This document shows positions 45,699 to 54,508 of a DNA stretch of 64,000 nucleotides, one piece after another. The DNA is taken from contig NZ_JAPQNS010000002.1 in NCBI RefSeq assembly GCF_028867935.1, positions 1-64,000 of the forward strand, written 5' to 3'. Numbering within the stretch: position 1 is the stretch's first letter; each line of letters opens with the position of its first letter. The notes below the pieces were generated by a model. It was given only the letters and a program-made list of their open reading frames with translations, ran no database searches and was not told the origin of the DNA. Made by a program: the position numbers and the translations under genes. The DNA comes from Flavobacterium sp. SUN052. Its GTDB lineage: Bacteria; Bacteroidota; Bacteroidia; Flavobacteriales; Flavobacteriaceae.

Positions 45699-47249
45699 TC
45701 ACCGCTTGGGCGTGATGTCCAGTAAGGGCATGGCGCTGTCCCACGAAGCAGGTATCTCGTAAATGACTTTTATGGCGTTGGGATACTCATTTGAGCCTTC
45801 AATCACTTTCTGTAACGACTCTTTATCAATGAACTCGGTCGAAATCCGTTTTAGGGACGTCTTAATGCCAAGCGTCATACCGGGCAATGTCCATTGAGTA
45901 GCCGCGAACTGCTGTGGGGTCATGGTTGGCGCGTAGAGGTAGAGGCTAAATTCGGTAGCGTCTTTGTCAGCCAGGTAGATACTCATTTGAGTTTCGCTCA
46001 CCCGCACGTTTGTTTTGCCTTCGCCGGGCACTAGCAACCAGCCGATGTCGCCACTTGGCGTTTTCCAGTGGATGGTGCCGGTTTTCAGGATATTCGAGAT
46101 TTTCCGATTGCCCCACAAACCACCCATCATCCAGTCGGAGTTGATCATGGCAGTCACTTTTTTCAGCTTGTCCCCTTCGTAGTAGTTAGGTACGTCGCGG
46201 GTAATGAACCGGGGCGCATCGAACTGCTTGAACCGGGCCAGGGCTTCGTTGGGCATCTCGATACCCAGGTCCAAAATAGGGACAATGAAGCTACACTCAA
46301 AGTATTTGCCGCCCTGCTTGCGTGGAATTGAGGCTACTTTCTCGTCGTCCACGGCAGCCGCGATCCAGATGCCGACGATGGCGTTGTATTTCTGCATGTC
46401 CATGCCGTAACCGCGCAAAAATGGCCCTGACATATTTTTGAGGTTGGCGTTGTAGCATGTGGCCACTTCGAGCCAGAGTTCCTTTTCCAGCGTTCGGCCC
46501 ATTTGCTGCATCTCGCTGGAATGCGCCAGTTCGCGCCAAAGCGCCAGCCCGACAAAATCGACGCCGTAATACGTGGGCGTGTTGTATTCGCAGAGGGTGT
46601 TGTACACGTGGTAATTAGTGTAAATCTGCTTCGCTTTTTTTACGCCCGCTTCGATCAACTCACTGCTGTTGAACACCGTTCCCACGTATTCCATCATCAG
46701 CGAACTCATGATCGAAATGTTGTTGTAGTCGGGGTTGACGTTGCGTTTTAAGGCTCCGCGCGCTGCATGCATCAGGCTGGTTTCAAGGCCGCGTACCACC
46801 TCGGCGGGCAGCAGGTGCCGGTACCGGTGATGAATGACCACCAGATCGGTGCCGATGAACTCGCGCATATTCTGGTCATAATTGCCCGTTTGGTTCGGAC
46901 TACCTTTCCAAACGCCGTAGTCTTTGTCGGCAATATCCAGATTTTGAAGGTCAAACAACCACGTCAGCACTACGGCCGCGTTCTCTTTGTCGCCTTGGTG
47001 ATTTCGGTACAGGAGTGCCTCGGCCAGGCGGCTTTTGTTGCGGGTCCAGGCGTTGCCGTTGAGGGTGCTGGTAATGTCCTTACCGGGCGGCAGTTCATCG
47101 TCAATGAATTCCTCAAAAATGAGTTTCTGATACGGCGACAGCGATTGGTACGTAAATCGTTTCGACAGTCCGCCAACAGGGGCGGGCGACTTTTGCGCGA
47201 AAGTCGTGAGCGCAACCCCTAAAAATACCCAGGTAAGCAGTGATTTCAT
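45699..47249 (-). CDS. Exported protein of unknown function, tandem paralogue B
   Basis: A 516-residue protein with a signal peptide (MKSLLTWVFLGVALTTFA). I do not recognise the family with confidence. Conserved with the next gene upstream are LSPYQK...FEEFIDDELPPGK, NMREFIGTDLVVI, HAARGALKRNVNPDYNNISIMSS, CEYNTPTYYGVDFVGLALWREL near residue 217, FLRGYGMDMQKYN, WMMGGLWGNRK and GDIGWLLVPGEGKTNV. The N-terminal two thirds look helical and the C-terminal third beta-rich, as in (alpha/alpha)-barrel plus sandwich glycan lyases and hydrolases. That resemblance is a guess from pattern only. The gap to the upstream paralogue is 4 bases. A carbohydrate-active role is suggested by context. Confidence 0.8.
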   Translation of the reverse strand: MKSLLTWVFLGVALTTFAQKSPAPVGGLSKRFTYQSLSPYQKLIFEEFIDDELPPGKDITSTLNGNAWTRNKSRLAEALLYRNHQGDKENAAVVLTWLFDLQNLDIADKDYGVWKGSPNQTGNYDQNMREFIGTDLVVIHHRYRHLLPAEVVRGLETSLMHAARGALKRNVNPDYNNISIMSSLMMEYVGTVFNSSELIEAGVKKAKQIYTNYHVYNTLCEYNTPTYYGVDFVGLALWRELAHSSEMQQMGRTLEKELWLEVATCYNANLKNMSGPFLRGYGMDMQKYNAIVGIWIAAAVDDEKVASIPRKQGGKYFECSFIVPILDLGIEMPNEALARFKQFDAPRFITRDVPNYYEGDKLKKVTAMINSDWMMGGLWGNRKISNILKTGTIHWKTPSGDIGWLLVPGEGKTNVRVSETQMSIYLADKDATEFSLYLYAPTMTPQQFAATQWTLPGMTLGIKTSLKRISTEFIDKESLQKVIEGSNEYPNAIKVIYEIPASWDSAMPLLDITPKR

Positions 47250-47253
47250 GCAG

Positions 47254-48810
47254 TTATTTTCTGGGCGTTAACTCGATGAGGGGCTTGCTCGTATCCCACG
47301 AAGCGGGTATGTCATACACGATTTTGATTACGTTGGGGCATGGGTCCGAAACGGCCTGCTCTTTCTCGAAACCGGCTGAATCCACTTTTTCGGTCTGGGT
47401 ACGTTTGAGCATTGTTGTAACGGTCATCGTCATCGACGGCAATGTCCACACGGCATCGGCAAACGAGTCGGGCAGGGCGGTTGGGTTGACGACATACAGC
47501 TCGATGGTCTTCGCTTTCGGGTCGGCCAGATAGAGGCTCATGGTCGTTTTGCTGACAGCAACATTGGTTTTGCCATTGCCCGGAACCAGCAGCCAGCTCA
47601 CATCTCCGTTAGCCGTTTTCCAGTGAATTGCCCCCGTTTTGATCTGATTCCACGCCCGCCGATTCCCCGACACACCGCCCATCATCCAGTCGGGAGTGAT
47701 CATCGCCGTCACCTGTTTCAGGCTGTCACCCAGGTACGTGTTCGGCACCGTTCGGCTGATGAATCGTGGTGATACAGCGCCTGTCAGCATGGCCAAATCC
47801 GCTTTGGGAATCGACACACCCAGATTGTATATCATGGCCAGATTGCTCATTTCGCCGTATTTTGGTCCCTTACCATTTGGAATTGGGGCTTGCTTTTCGT
47901 TGTCTACGGCAACGGCAATCCAGATACCCATGATCGAAAAGTACTTCTGCATGTCCATGCCGTAGCCCCTGAAATATGGGCCAGGCATGTTTTTAAGCGT
48001 GGGGTTGTAAAAGGTCGCGGCCTCATGCCAGAACGCCTGTTCGAGGGTTTGGCCCATCTGCTTGATCTCGGAGGAACGGGCCAACTCGCGCCAGAGCGCC
48101 AGGGCAATCAGCGTAACGCCGTAGTAAGTAGGCGAGTTGTATTCGCTGAATGTTTTGTGCGACTGGTAGAGGCTGACAATCTTTCTCGCCTTTTGCAGTC
48201 CTGCCGTTTTCAGCTCGTCTATCTTGAACTCCGTGCCCACGTAATCCATCAGAAAAGCGCTCATGATGGAAATGTTGGTGTAATCAGGTGCGACGTTGCG
48301 TTTCAGGGCACCTTTGGCCGCATGAACCAGCGCAATTTCGATCTCTTTTCGAATGTCGGCGGGGAGCAAATCTGCGTATTTCTGACGAATGATGATCAGG
48401 TCGCAACCGATGAACTCGCGCCAGTTCTGGTCAAGATTATCCCCGTCGATGGACGTTTTCCAGGTACCGTACAGCTTCGTGTTTTCGTCGCGGTACTGGT
48501 TTTTCAAAATCCAGGTCAGAATCTCGGCCGCATTCTCGGCATCGCCGGGTTTATTTCGAAACAATAGCCCCTCTGCCACACGGGTTTTGCTCCGAAGACT
48601 GGTATGGTTCGTCAGCACGTCAGCCGCTTTTTTCCCGGCGGGAAGTTCATCATCCAGAAAGGTCTCAAACAGCTGTTTCTGGTACGGCGACAGCGTTTTG
48701 TACGTATATTTCCGGGTAACGATTCCCTTCCCGCCATCGTTTGTTTCAGTTGGTAACCAGCCAGTTATTACCAGCAGTACGCTACTCAGGAAAAGAAAAG
48801 GGGTAGGCAT
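47254..48810 (-). CDS. Exported protein of unknown function, tandem paralogue A
   Basis: A 518-residue protein with a signal peptide (MPTPFLFLSSVLLVITGWLPT). It is collinear with its neighbour along the whole length: YKTLSPYQKQLFETFLDDELPAGKK, NWREFIGCDLIII, HAAKGALKRNVAPDYTNISIMSAFLMDYVGTEF, SEYNSPTYYGVTLIALALWRELA near residue 222, YFRGYGMDMQKYFSIMGIWIAVAVDNEK, WMMGGVSGNRRAWNQ and GDVSWLLVPGNGKTNV, ending in IPASWDTSKPLIELTPRK. The conserved Glu, Tyr, Asp and Arg residues in those blocks could be catalytic, but this is inference. It appears to be the first gene of the seven-gene operon running to the sulfatase at 35896. Confidence 0.8.
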   Translation of the reverse strand: MPTPFLFLSSVLLVITGWLPTETNDGGKGIVTRKYTYKTLSPYQKQLFETFLDDELPAGKKAADVLTNHTSLRSKTRVAEGLLFRNKPGDAENAAEILTWILKNQYRDENTKLYGTWKTSIDGDNLDQNWREFIGCDLIIIRQKYADLLPADIRKEIEIALVHAAKGALKRNVAPDYTNISIMSAFLMDYVGTEFKIDELKTAGLQKARKIVSLYQSHKTFSEYNSPTYYGVTLIALALWRELARSSEIKQMGQTLEQAFWHEAATFYNPTLKNMPGPYFRGYGMDMQKYFSIMGIWIAVAVDNEKQAPIPNGKGPKYGEMSNLAMIYNLGVSIPKADLAMLTGAVSPRFISRTVPNTYLGDSLKQVTAMITPDWMMGGVSGNRRAWNQIKTGAIHWKTANGDVSWLLVPGNGKTNVAVSKTTMSLYLADPKAKTIELYVVNPTALPDSFADAVWTLPSMTMTVTTMLKRTQTEKVDSAGFEKEQAVSDPCPNVIKIVYDIPASWDTSKPLIELTPRK

Positions 48811-48920
48811 GGTTTTGTTGTGGTAAGCACGCGTACTAGGTAGACAGTTTCGCAGTGTTTTACCCCACCCTAGCCCCTTGAATATAAGGTAGATCGATCA
48901 GTAACGTACGGTTTACATGT

Positions 48921-49643
48921 CTAAAGTTTTTGAGCAATTGTAGGGCTTTTGAATCCTTTGACAAGCAGGTAAATGCCCAATGAAAACTCAAATAGTGCGA
49001 CCGGTACTGCGGATAATGCTGCCAGGGGATCAAGTCGGCCAATAACCCCGAAAAGCACAGCAATGTACCCAGCGATTAGCAGTGGCGCTCCAATGATGCC
49101 GATTAGCGAAAGAGCTCGTGGTACTAAACGTGACTTGTGCAGCAGGAGTCCCAGCAACATATCGCAAATGGCTGGCATGAAGCTTTGCCCAAGTAGAAAA
49201 ATGCGGTCATACAGGGCGGTAAGTGCACGGCTAATGACCAACGCATCGGCACCTGCTCCGGCCTGCCGCATGGTCACGATCGCTAGCAGGAAAGCCACCC
49301 CAACGAAGATGGTACCCGATTCCAGGATTCGCGCAGCAACGAGACCTAAAGCCGCTCCTTGATTCTGCTTTTTGAGCACGGGGTACAGAGTAACAGCCGT
49401 TCCGATACCCGCCAGAGCCACAATTATTTCGAGGATACCGCCAACGATCGCAGCCGTATCGGGCCCAGAACCAACAATGTAGTTCGGGTCATGTATTGCC
49501 CCGTAAAGTGCGAGAGTTGGAATCGAGACAAACGTGAGCAGGTAGAATAGACCTGCGACCAGCGAGGTTTGCCGCAGAGAGCTCATTGGTGCTAATTCTG
49601 TGGGAACTTCCACATCAATTGTCAACATACTGTTTGCATTCAT
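48921..49643 (-). CDS. DUF4386-family membrane protein
   Basis: A 240-residue inner-membrane protein with about six hydrophobic segments (for example LVAGLFYLLTFVSIPTLALYG, AAIVGGILEIIVALAGIGTAV, GTIFVGVAFLLAIVTM, ALSLIGIIGAPLLIAGYIAVLFGVIG and the final ALFEFSLGIYLLVKGF). The RQTSLVAGLFYLLTF opening, the conserved LYDRIFLLGQSFMPAICDMLLG loop and the length fit DUF4386, a family without an assigned function. The gene is spaced more than 100 bases from the enzyme operon on its left and 74 bases from the beta-barrel gene on its right, so it is probably transcribed alone. Confidence 0.85.
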   Translation of the reverse strand: MNANSMLTIDVEVPTELAPMSSLRQTSLVAGLFYLLTFVSIPTLALYGAIHDPNYIVGSGPDTAAIVGGILEIIVALAGIGTAVTLYPVLKKQNQGAALGLVAARILESGTIFVGVAFLLAIVTMRQAGAGADALVISRALTALYDRIFLLGQSFMPAICDMLLGLLLHKSRLVPRALSLIGIIGAPLLIAGYIAVLFGVIGRLDPLAALSAVPVALFEFSLGIYLLVKGFKSPTIAQKL

Positions 49644-49717
49644 TATCTTATTTTATAAAATTTTGAGTTCCTTTTTATGATTTGGTAAGCCAGCGGGGCA
49701 TGACCGTTAGTATACGT

Positions 49718-50413
49718 TTAGTTGCGCCCGAGGGGGTTTGATTTCCAAGCTTTAGAGAAGTGTACACTAATCATCAAAGCCCGGTTACGGATTTCCTTTT
49801 CGTAAGCGATGTTGGTCAAACCGTAGTTGTATCGGATGTCCAGTGCAATTCTTCTTTGTTTGAACGGGAACTCAACACCTCCTCCCATCTGTACACCAGC
49901 CTCCAACCGCTTAAATCCTTCACTTGTGTTAGCGAATAAAAGTCGGGTAGATTGATCAGCAACTTTGCTGGTTCCGCCAAGATTATAGGCAATAGATGGG
50001 CCAGCATTCACATAAAATTTACCTACATGAACACGAGCCAGTAATGGAAATTCTATGGTATTTACATGCAGGGTTGATTCGTTGACAGTTAGCGGATTAT
50101 TCGCTTTTAACTTCCCTCCTTTTCGCATAAAATATAGCGCAGAAACCAGGGAAAACGTGGGAGTTACACCCGCTTGAAATGATACGCCAGCCTGAATACC
50201 ATTTGCAGATTTTTTGTAGTCACTCAGTGAACTGTTCAGTGCCCCATAGTTAACGTTTGTGCTGACTACGTTAACCATTATGTCAAAATAAGTTTTAGCG
50301 CTTTTTTGACTTTCGCTTGTTGTGTTAAATGGTAACCGTTTAGTTTGACCAAACGTGATTGATGATAGGAAAACCATACCTAGTATGAATCCTGTTTGTG
50401 CATTTTTTTTCAT
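49718..50413 (-). CDS. Small outer-membrane beta-barrel protein
   Basis: A 231-residue protein with a signal peptide (MKKNAQTGFILGMVFLSSITFGQ) and alternating hydrophobic/polar strands ending in ISVHFSKAW, in the style of PorT/OmpX-like eight-stranded barrels. GIQAGVSFQAGVTPTFSLVSALYFMRKGGKL, FPLLARVHVGKFYVNAGPSIAYNLGG and GGGVEFPFKQRRIALDIRYNYGLTNI are typical. No enzymatic function is indicated. It lies downstream of the LytTR regulator and may be a target of it, but they are separated by a 131-base gap with its own promoter candidate. Confidence 0.82.
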   Translation of the reverse strand: MKKNAQTGFILGMVFLSSITFGQTKRLPFNTTSESQKSAKTYFDIMVNVVSTNVNYGALNSSLSDYKKSANGIQAGVSFQAGVTPTFSLVSALYFMRKGGKLKANNPLTVNESTLHVNTIEFPLLARVHVGKFYVNAGPSIAYNLGGTSKVADQSTRLLFANTSEGFKRLEAGVQMGGGVEFPFKQRRIALDIRYNYGLTNIAYEKEIRNRALMISVHFSKAWKSNPLGRN

Positions 50414-50445
50414 GTTTTTTTACGATTTACAGTGATTAACTGGGG

Positions 50446-50453
50446 CAAAACTA
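50446..50453 (-). promoter_or_regulatory. -7 box candidate for the beta-barrel protein gene
   Basis: On the - strand TAGTTTTG is an exact TAnnTTTG match, about 33 bases before the ATG at 50413. A TTG lies upstream but at 25 bases, longer than usual, so only the -7 box is convincing. Confidence 0.35.
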
Positions 50454-50544
50454 CATGAAGGAATAGGGGCCGTAAAGTCAACTATGCAAAGGGCAAAAAA
50501 ATGTCTGCAAACAGGCGATTACAATCTGCGAAGCTTTATGATGT

Positions 50545-51240
50545 CTAAACTCTGCTATTGATGATTTGAAGAAAAGTATCTTTGTACGTTTCAGAAACAG
50601 GGATCATTTGATCTGAAATCTTTATCCTACTTCTCTCGATAAACTCTATTTTATTGATAGCTACCATAAATGATTTATGCACCCGACATACCTGATAAGC
50701 AGGTATTAGTTGTTCTAGCTCAGTAAAGCTCTGCAAAGTCATAATTTTTTTACTTGCGCAATGGATTCGAACATAATCTCTCATACCTTCAATATAGAGA
50801 ATGTCATTAATCATTACTTTTTCCAGTCGATTTTCGGTTTTCACAAAAATAAAATCTAACTTTTTATCAGACGTAGGCTGGGATAAATTCTCCTGTGCTT
50901 TATTTACAGCCTGTAAAAACCGATTAAATGTAAAGGGTTTTAGCAGGTAATCTGTTATATGTAGTTCGTAGCCTTTCAATGCATATTCCTGATAAGCAGT
51001 TGTGAGAATAACCTGACTGGTTATTTTTGAACTTTCCAGTAGTTCTATACCAGATAACTCATCCATATGTATATCCAGAAAGAGTACATCTACCTTATTG
51101 TTAATCAAATAGGTTAGCCCAGTTAAGGCGTTATCGAAGGTTGTGCTTAAAGTCAAAAAAGGAACTTTGTACACAAAATCCATAGTCTTTTCAAGGGCAA
51201 GCGGCTCATCTTCAATAATGATACAAGTATACTTATCCAT
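50545..51240 (-). CDS. LytTR-type response regulator
   Basis: A 231-residue two-component regulator. The receiver domain (about residues 1-118) has the acidic pocket IIEDEPLA, the phospho-acceptor Asp in DVLFLDIHMDELSG near residue 56, and the conserved Thr/Lys positions TTAYQEYALKGYELHITDYLLKPF. The LytTR DNA-binding domain (about 130-231) has FVKTENRLEKVMINDILYIEGMRDYVRIH and YQVCRVHKSFMVAINKIEFI. It binds DNA after phosphorylation by its partner kinase, whose gene overlaps the regulator start by 8 bases. Possible targets include its neighbours, but no direct repeats could be assigned as binding sites. Confidence 0.94.
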   Translation of the reverse strand: MDKYTCIIIEDEPLALEKTMDFVYKVPFLTLSTTFDNALTGLTYLINNKVDVLFLDIHMDELSGIELLESSKITSQVILTTAYQEYALKGYELHITDYLLKPFTFNRFLQAVNKAQENLSQPTSDKKLDFIFVKTENRLEKVMINDILYIEGMRDYVRIHCASKKIMTLQSFTELEQLIPAYQVCRVHKSFMVAINKIEFIERSRIKISDQMIPVSETYKDTFLQIINSRV

Positions 51241-52300
51241 TAATAATCATTAAGTTTATGCTGTATAGATCAATTGTTTTACTTATCTCTAAACTATGTT
51301 TTTCTGCATAGATTAGATTTAGACGCTTTTGAATAAGCTTATTGCCTAAACCGCCTGCTTGTTGCTGAACCGATGATTTTAAATCAAACTTATTTTCGCA
51401 AGTAAATAGTATTTTCTCCCCTAACACAGCGATCTCAATAGCAATAGCATTTTCGAGTTTTTTGTTCGTAGTATGCTTAAATGCATTTTCAATAAAAGGT
51501 ATAAATGTCATCGGAGCAATTTGCTTACCGCTTATAGTACCTGTTACCGTAAAATTTACGTAATCTTTATTAGCTGTTCTTATTTTTTGCAGGTCTATAT
51601 ATTTTTCAATATATTCAACCTCTTTGGAAAGAGGAATCCGAAGGGGCTTTGTTTCGTATAGCATAAAGCGCATTATATCTGATAACTTATTCAGATAGTT
51701 TGATGCGGCAACCGTGTCTTTTAAAATCAATGCATCAATATTATTAATTGTATTAAATAAGAGATGAGGATCGAGCTGGGATTTTATTAGCGCCATTTCC
51801 ATTTCATAGGTCTTTTCTTTTAAGGCTTCCTTCATTTTGATTTCATTGAACCAAGTAATAAACCCTTTGATGACCAGGGCTACAACACCACATATAGTCC
51901 CAATAAAAGCCATAATCATAATTACCCGTACGGCTGTAGACCTACCATGTTTCCCACCATTATCCATATCCATAACACGGCCGGATTCGATAAAATACCG
52001 CAGTAATATATAGCTAAAAAGGGCTGCCAACAGTGAGATAAACAGTCCAGCCAGGATAGAAATCAGAAACTTTTTTTGTTGAAGAAACTTAGGAAATACC
52101 AGAAAGTAATAGAAGAAATAGGAAATGACCGAGGGAACAAAAACAAAAAGGAGAATATTTTTCAACGCGTTTATAATTCGAGCCTCCTGATCAACTGCGT
52201 ATAGGCTACTTCGATAGTACACACCCAGCATGATTGCTATCAGGATAAAAAAACAGGACCAAAAACCAACGTGAATTAAAACGACAAATGATTTTTTCAT
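51233..52300 (-). CDS. LytS/YehU-like sensor histidine kinase
   Basis: About 355 residues from the ATG at 52300, which starts directly at the first membrane helix. The frame is open to 52372, but the extra N-terminus is hydrophilic. Four transmembrane segments lie in the first 155 residues or so. The His_kinase domain has the phospho-acceptor His in IKSQLDPHLLFNTINNIDALI, followed by MRFMLYETKPLRIPLSKEVEYIEKYIDLQKIR and an ATPase domain with PFIENAFKHT (N-box) and GGLGNKLIQKRL (G-box). It has no periplasmic sensor domain, so the signal is probably sensed in or near the membrane. Strong A/T bias distinguishes it from the flanking enzyme genes. Confidence 0.93.
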   Translation of the reverse strand: MKKSFVVLIHVGFWSCFFILIAIMLGVYYRSSLYAVDQEARIINALKNILLFVFVPSVISYFFYYFLVFPKFLQQKKFLISILAGLFISLLAALFSYILLRYFIESGRVMDMDNGGKHGRSTAVRVIMIMAFIGTICGVVALVIKGFITWFNEIKMKEALKEKTYEMEMALIKSQLDPHLLFNTINNIDALILKDTVAASNYLNKLSDIMRFMLYETKPLRIPLSKEVEYIEKYIDLQKIRTANKDYVNFTVTGTISGKQIAPMTFIPFIENAFKHTTNKKLENAIAIEIAVLGEKILFTCENKFDLKSSVQQQAGGLGNKLIQKRLNLIYAEKHSLEISKTIDLYSINLMIING

Positions 52301-52465
52301 GAGTTGACTTCTCCAGTCAGAAAGCCATAAAGATCCCCTTTTGCTTTCATTTATAGCAAAAGCTATATGCAAACTGGTCCTTTTTGTCTGCCAAATGTCA
52401 GTTTACAGGGGTAAGCTGAAATCCGTTATTGATGCGTGATAGGGTCTTGAGAACTGTACTGTATG

Positions 52466-54478
52466 CTATGGCCGTTTCGATGGAACGAGTTTCAGCATCA
52501 CCACGCCATGATGCCGAATATCCGTCTTGAATGTACTGCTGAACGTACCTAGGTCTTTCTGCCGCCACACATCGCGGAGTTTGTAGCGACCATTTAGGCC
52601 AATTTTGGCCATATCGAGCGTGAAGGGTTTCGGGGTTTCGGTACCCCATTGGAAATAGGATTGGGGCGTTTTGCCAAAGTTGCCCGTGTTGAACAGTCCC
52701 ACTGCATACGACCCATCCTCCAGCGGTTTGAGCCAAATCTGTATGCCGTCCTCATAGGCAACCAGCCTTCCTGCTTTGCCCAGCGGGTCCTGGTTGATGG
52801 CAATGACCTCGTCATTGGTGAGCAAATTCAGCGTGAACGCGTCAAGCTGTTCAATGGGGCAGCCAATGAGCATTGGGGCAGCCAGCAGGCTGAAGATGCT
52901 GATGTGGCTGTACTGCTCGTCGGGCGTCAGGCGGGTGTCGTGCAGCACCGGGCCGATGGATACTTTTCCCACGATCATCATATCGGGGTCGGCCCAATGG
53001 CCAGGGCCAGATGAAGGGGCCCATTTGTCGAGCGAAAAGGCCGTCAGAAACAGGCTCGTCCAACTGTCTTTGATGTCGGGGCCGGTGCGGTACATATTCG
53101 ATAAGCTGGCCCAGTCAGCCACTTTTTCAAACGGGGCGTTATTAGACAAACTGAAAATGATGTCCCGACCCGACTGCTTTAGAGCGGTCGACATTCGTTC
53201 GGTCGAGTTGAGGTCAATGCGCCAGTCGTATTTCAGGAAGTCGAACCCCCACTCTGCCATCTGTTTGGCATCTTCCATCTCGAACCGGTATTTGGCAATC
53301 CGGTTAAACGCCCGCCGATCGACCATAATCGATTCATGAGTTTCGCCCCCGTGGGCAGAATCAGACGAAGCGCCTGCGTATCCCCCATAACTGGAAATAT
53401 AAGGCGTGGAATATAATCCTGCTTTCAGGCCAAGCGAGTGAATATAGTCTACCATTTCCTTGAAGCGGGGAAACTTCGCGTTGGGTTGCAAGGCATTGAG
53501 GGGCCCACCCCGTTTGCCCTGCCAGGCATCGTCAATGTTGATGTAGGTCCAGCCGTGGTCCCGCAAGCCCATTTTCACCATCGCATCGGCCGAAGCAATC
53601 ACTTTTTCGCGGTCAATATGCGCTTCCCACGAATTCCAGCCGTTCCAGCCAATCGGTGGCGTCAGGGCAATGGTATCGCCAATCTTGATGGTCAACTGTT
53701 GGATGGCCTTACCCAATGCATTTTTCGCCGTCAACGTTACTGGGTACGTGCCACGCTGAGTCACTTTCCCGGTGATGATTCCCGTTTTTTCGTCCAGCAA
53801 AAGCCCTTGGGGAAGTCCCTGAACCGCAAAAGTCATGGGTCGGTCGCCTGTGGCGGCAATGAGATACAGAAACGGATTGCCGGGTGTTGCACCAACTAAT
53901 TTCGCCGAATTGATCCTCGGCTTTTTCGACGGCGGGGGCGTTAAACTGTACTGCTCGCCGGGGTGCTGACTATGTTCGGGCATATGGCCGTCCAGCATGT
54001 CCACCTGTGCATTCACCCAGTTGCAATAGGTCCGTTTGTTGCCGACACCGCCTACTTTATCCGTTACCAGAAGCCCCAGCTGTTTAATTCCACTCAGGTC
54101 AACGTCGACAGGAACGGGCTTGTCGCCGATGCTCATAGGCTTGCTCTCGAACAGCACTTTACCGTCGCCCAACACGTAGAAGGTCAGCGGTATTTCTTTG
54201 TTGCCCAGATCATCAGCCGCAACCAAAGCCGAGAAACGAGTGGCCTTTTTGCCTAGATCAAACGCCAGCACACAGGGCGACTGGGCACCAAGTCCCCGCG
54301 CATAACGTGTACCGTTGATGCGTAACGTATCGTCGCTGTAATTGTGCTTTGCCTTTACCGGACGCAAACCTTCCGAAAACGTTTGAATAGGCAGGTCATC
54401 CAGCCAAACGGTTTTCGTCGTCTGCGCATGTGCGCTAAGGATTAGGCAGAAAAATAGACCAGTAAGGAGTTTAGGCAT
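52466..54478 (-). CDS. NPCBM-HePIG-GH27 alpha-galactosidase-like protein, copy 1
   Basis: A 670-residue exported enzyme (signal MPKLLTGLFFCLILSAHAQ). Domain order: NPCBM carbohydrate-binding domain (about 20-165; WLDDLPIQTFSEGLRPVKAK, GTRYARGLGAQSP); putative Ig-like He_PIG domain (about 190-275; QGLPQGLLLDEKTGIITGKVTQRGTYPVTLTAKN); GH27 barrel from LTPPIGWNGWNSW onward. The nucleophile is probably the Asp in FDFLKYDW near residue 417 and the acid/base Asp is in TGPDIKDSW near 466; GPGHWADPDMM follows. It should release terminal alpha-D-galactose or a related residue. It is the last gene of block B, and a paralogue lies two genes upstream. Confidence 0.92.
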   Translation of the reverse strand: MPKLLTGLFFCLILSAHAQTTKTVWLDDLPIQTFSEGLRPVKAKHNYSDDTLRINGTRYARGLGAQSPCVLAFDLGKKATRFSALVAADDLGNKEIPLTFYVLGDGKVLFESKPMSIGDKPVPVDVDLSGIKQLGLLVTDKVGGVGNKRTYCNWVNAQVDMLDGHMPEHSQHPGEQYSLTPPPSKKPRINSAKLVGATPGNPFLYLIAATGDRPMTFAVQGLPQGLLLDEKTGIITGKVTQRGTYPVTLTAKNALGKAIQQLTIKIGDTIALTPPIGWNGWNSWEAHIDREKVIASADAMVKMGLRDHGWTYINIDDAWQGKRGGPLNALQPNAKFPRFKEMVDYIHSLGLKAGLYSTPYISSYGGYAGASSDSAHGGETHESIMVDRRAFNRIAKYRFEMEDAKQMAEWGFDFLKYDWRIDLNSTERMSTALKQSGRDIIFSLSNNAPFEKVADWASLSNMYRTGPDIKDSWTSLFLTAFSLDKWAPSSGPGHWADPDMMIVGKVSIGPVLHDTRLTPDEQYSHISIFSLLAAPMLIGCPIEQLDAFTLNLLTNDEVIAINQDPLGKAGRLVAYEDGIQIWLKPLEDGSYAVGLFNTGNFGKTPQSYFQWGTETPKPFTLDMAKIGLNGRYKLRDVWRQKDLGTFSSTFKTDIRHHGVVMLKLVPSKRP

Positions 54479-54508
54479 GTTCGGTGGATGGGGTAATTAG
54501 CTGCTACA

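Noticed and set aside
47890..48567. A 225-codon + strand frame opposite unknown paralogue A
   Set aside because: The - strand reading is conserved with its tandem paralogue and has a signal peptide, while the + reading has neither.
48811..48920. Gap upstream of unknown paralogue A searched for an operator, small RNA or promoter
   Set aside because: No TAnnTTTG box, direct repeats or stable hairpin could be supported, although the operon promoter must lie there.
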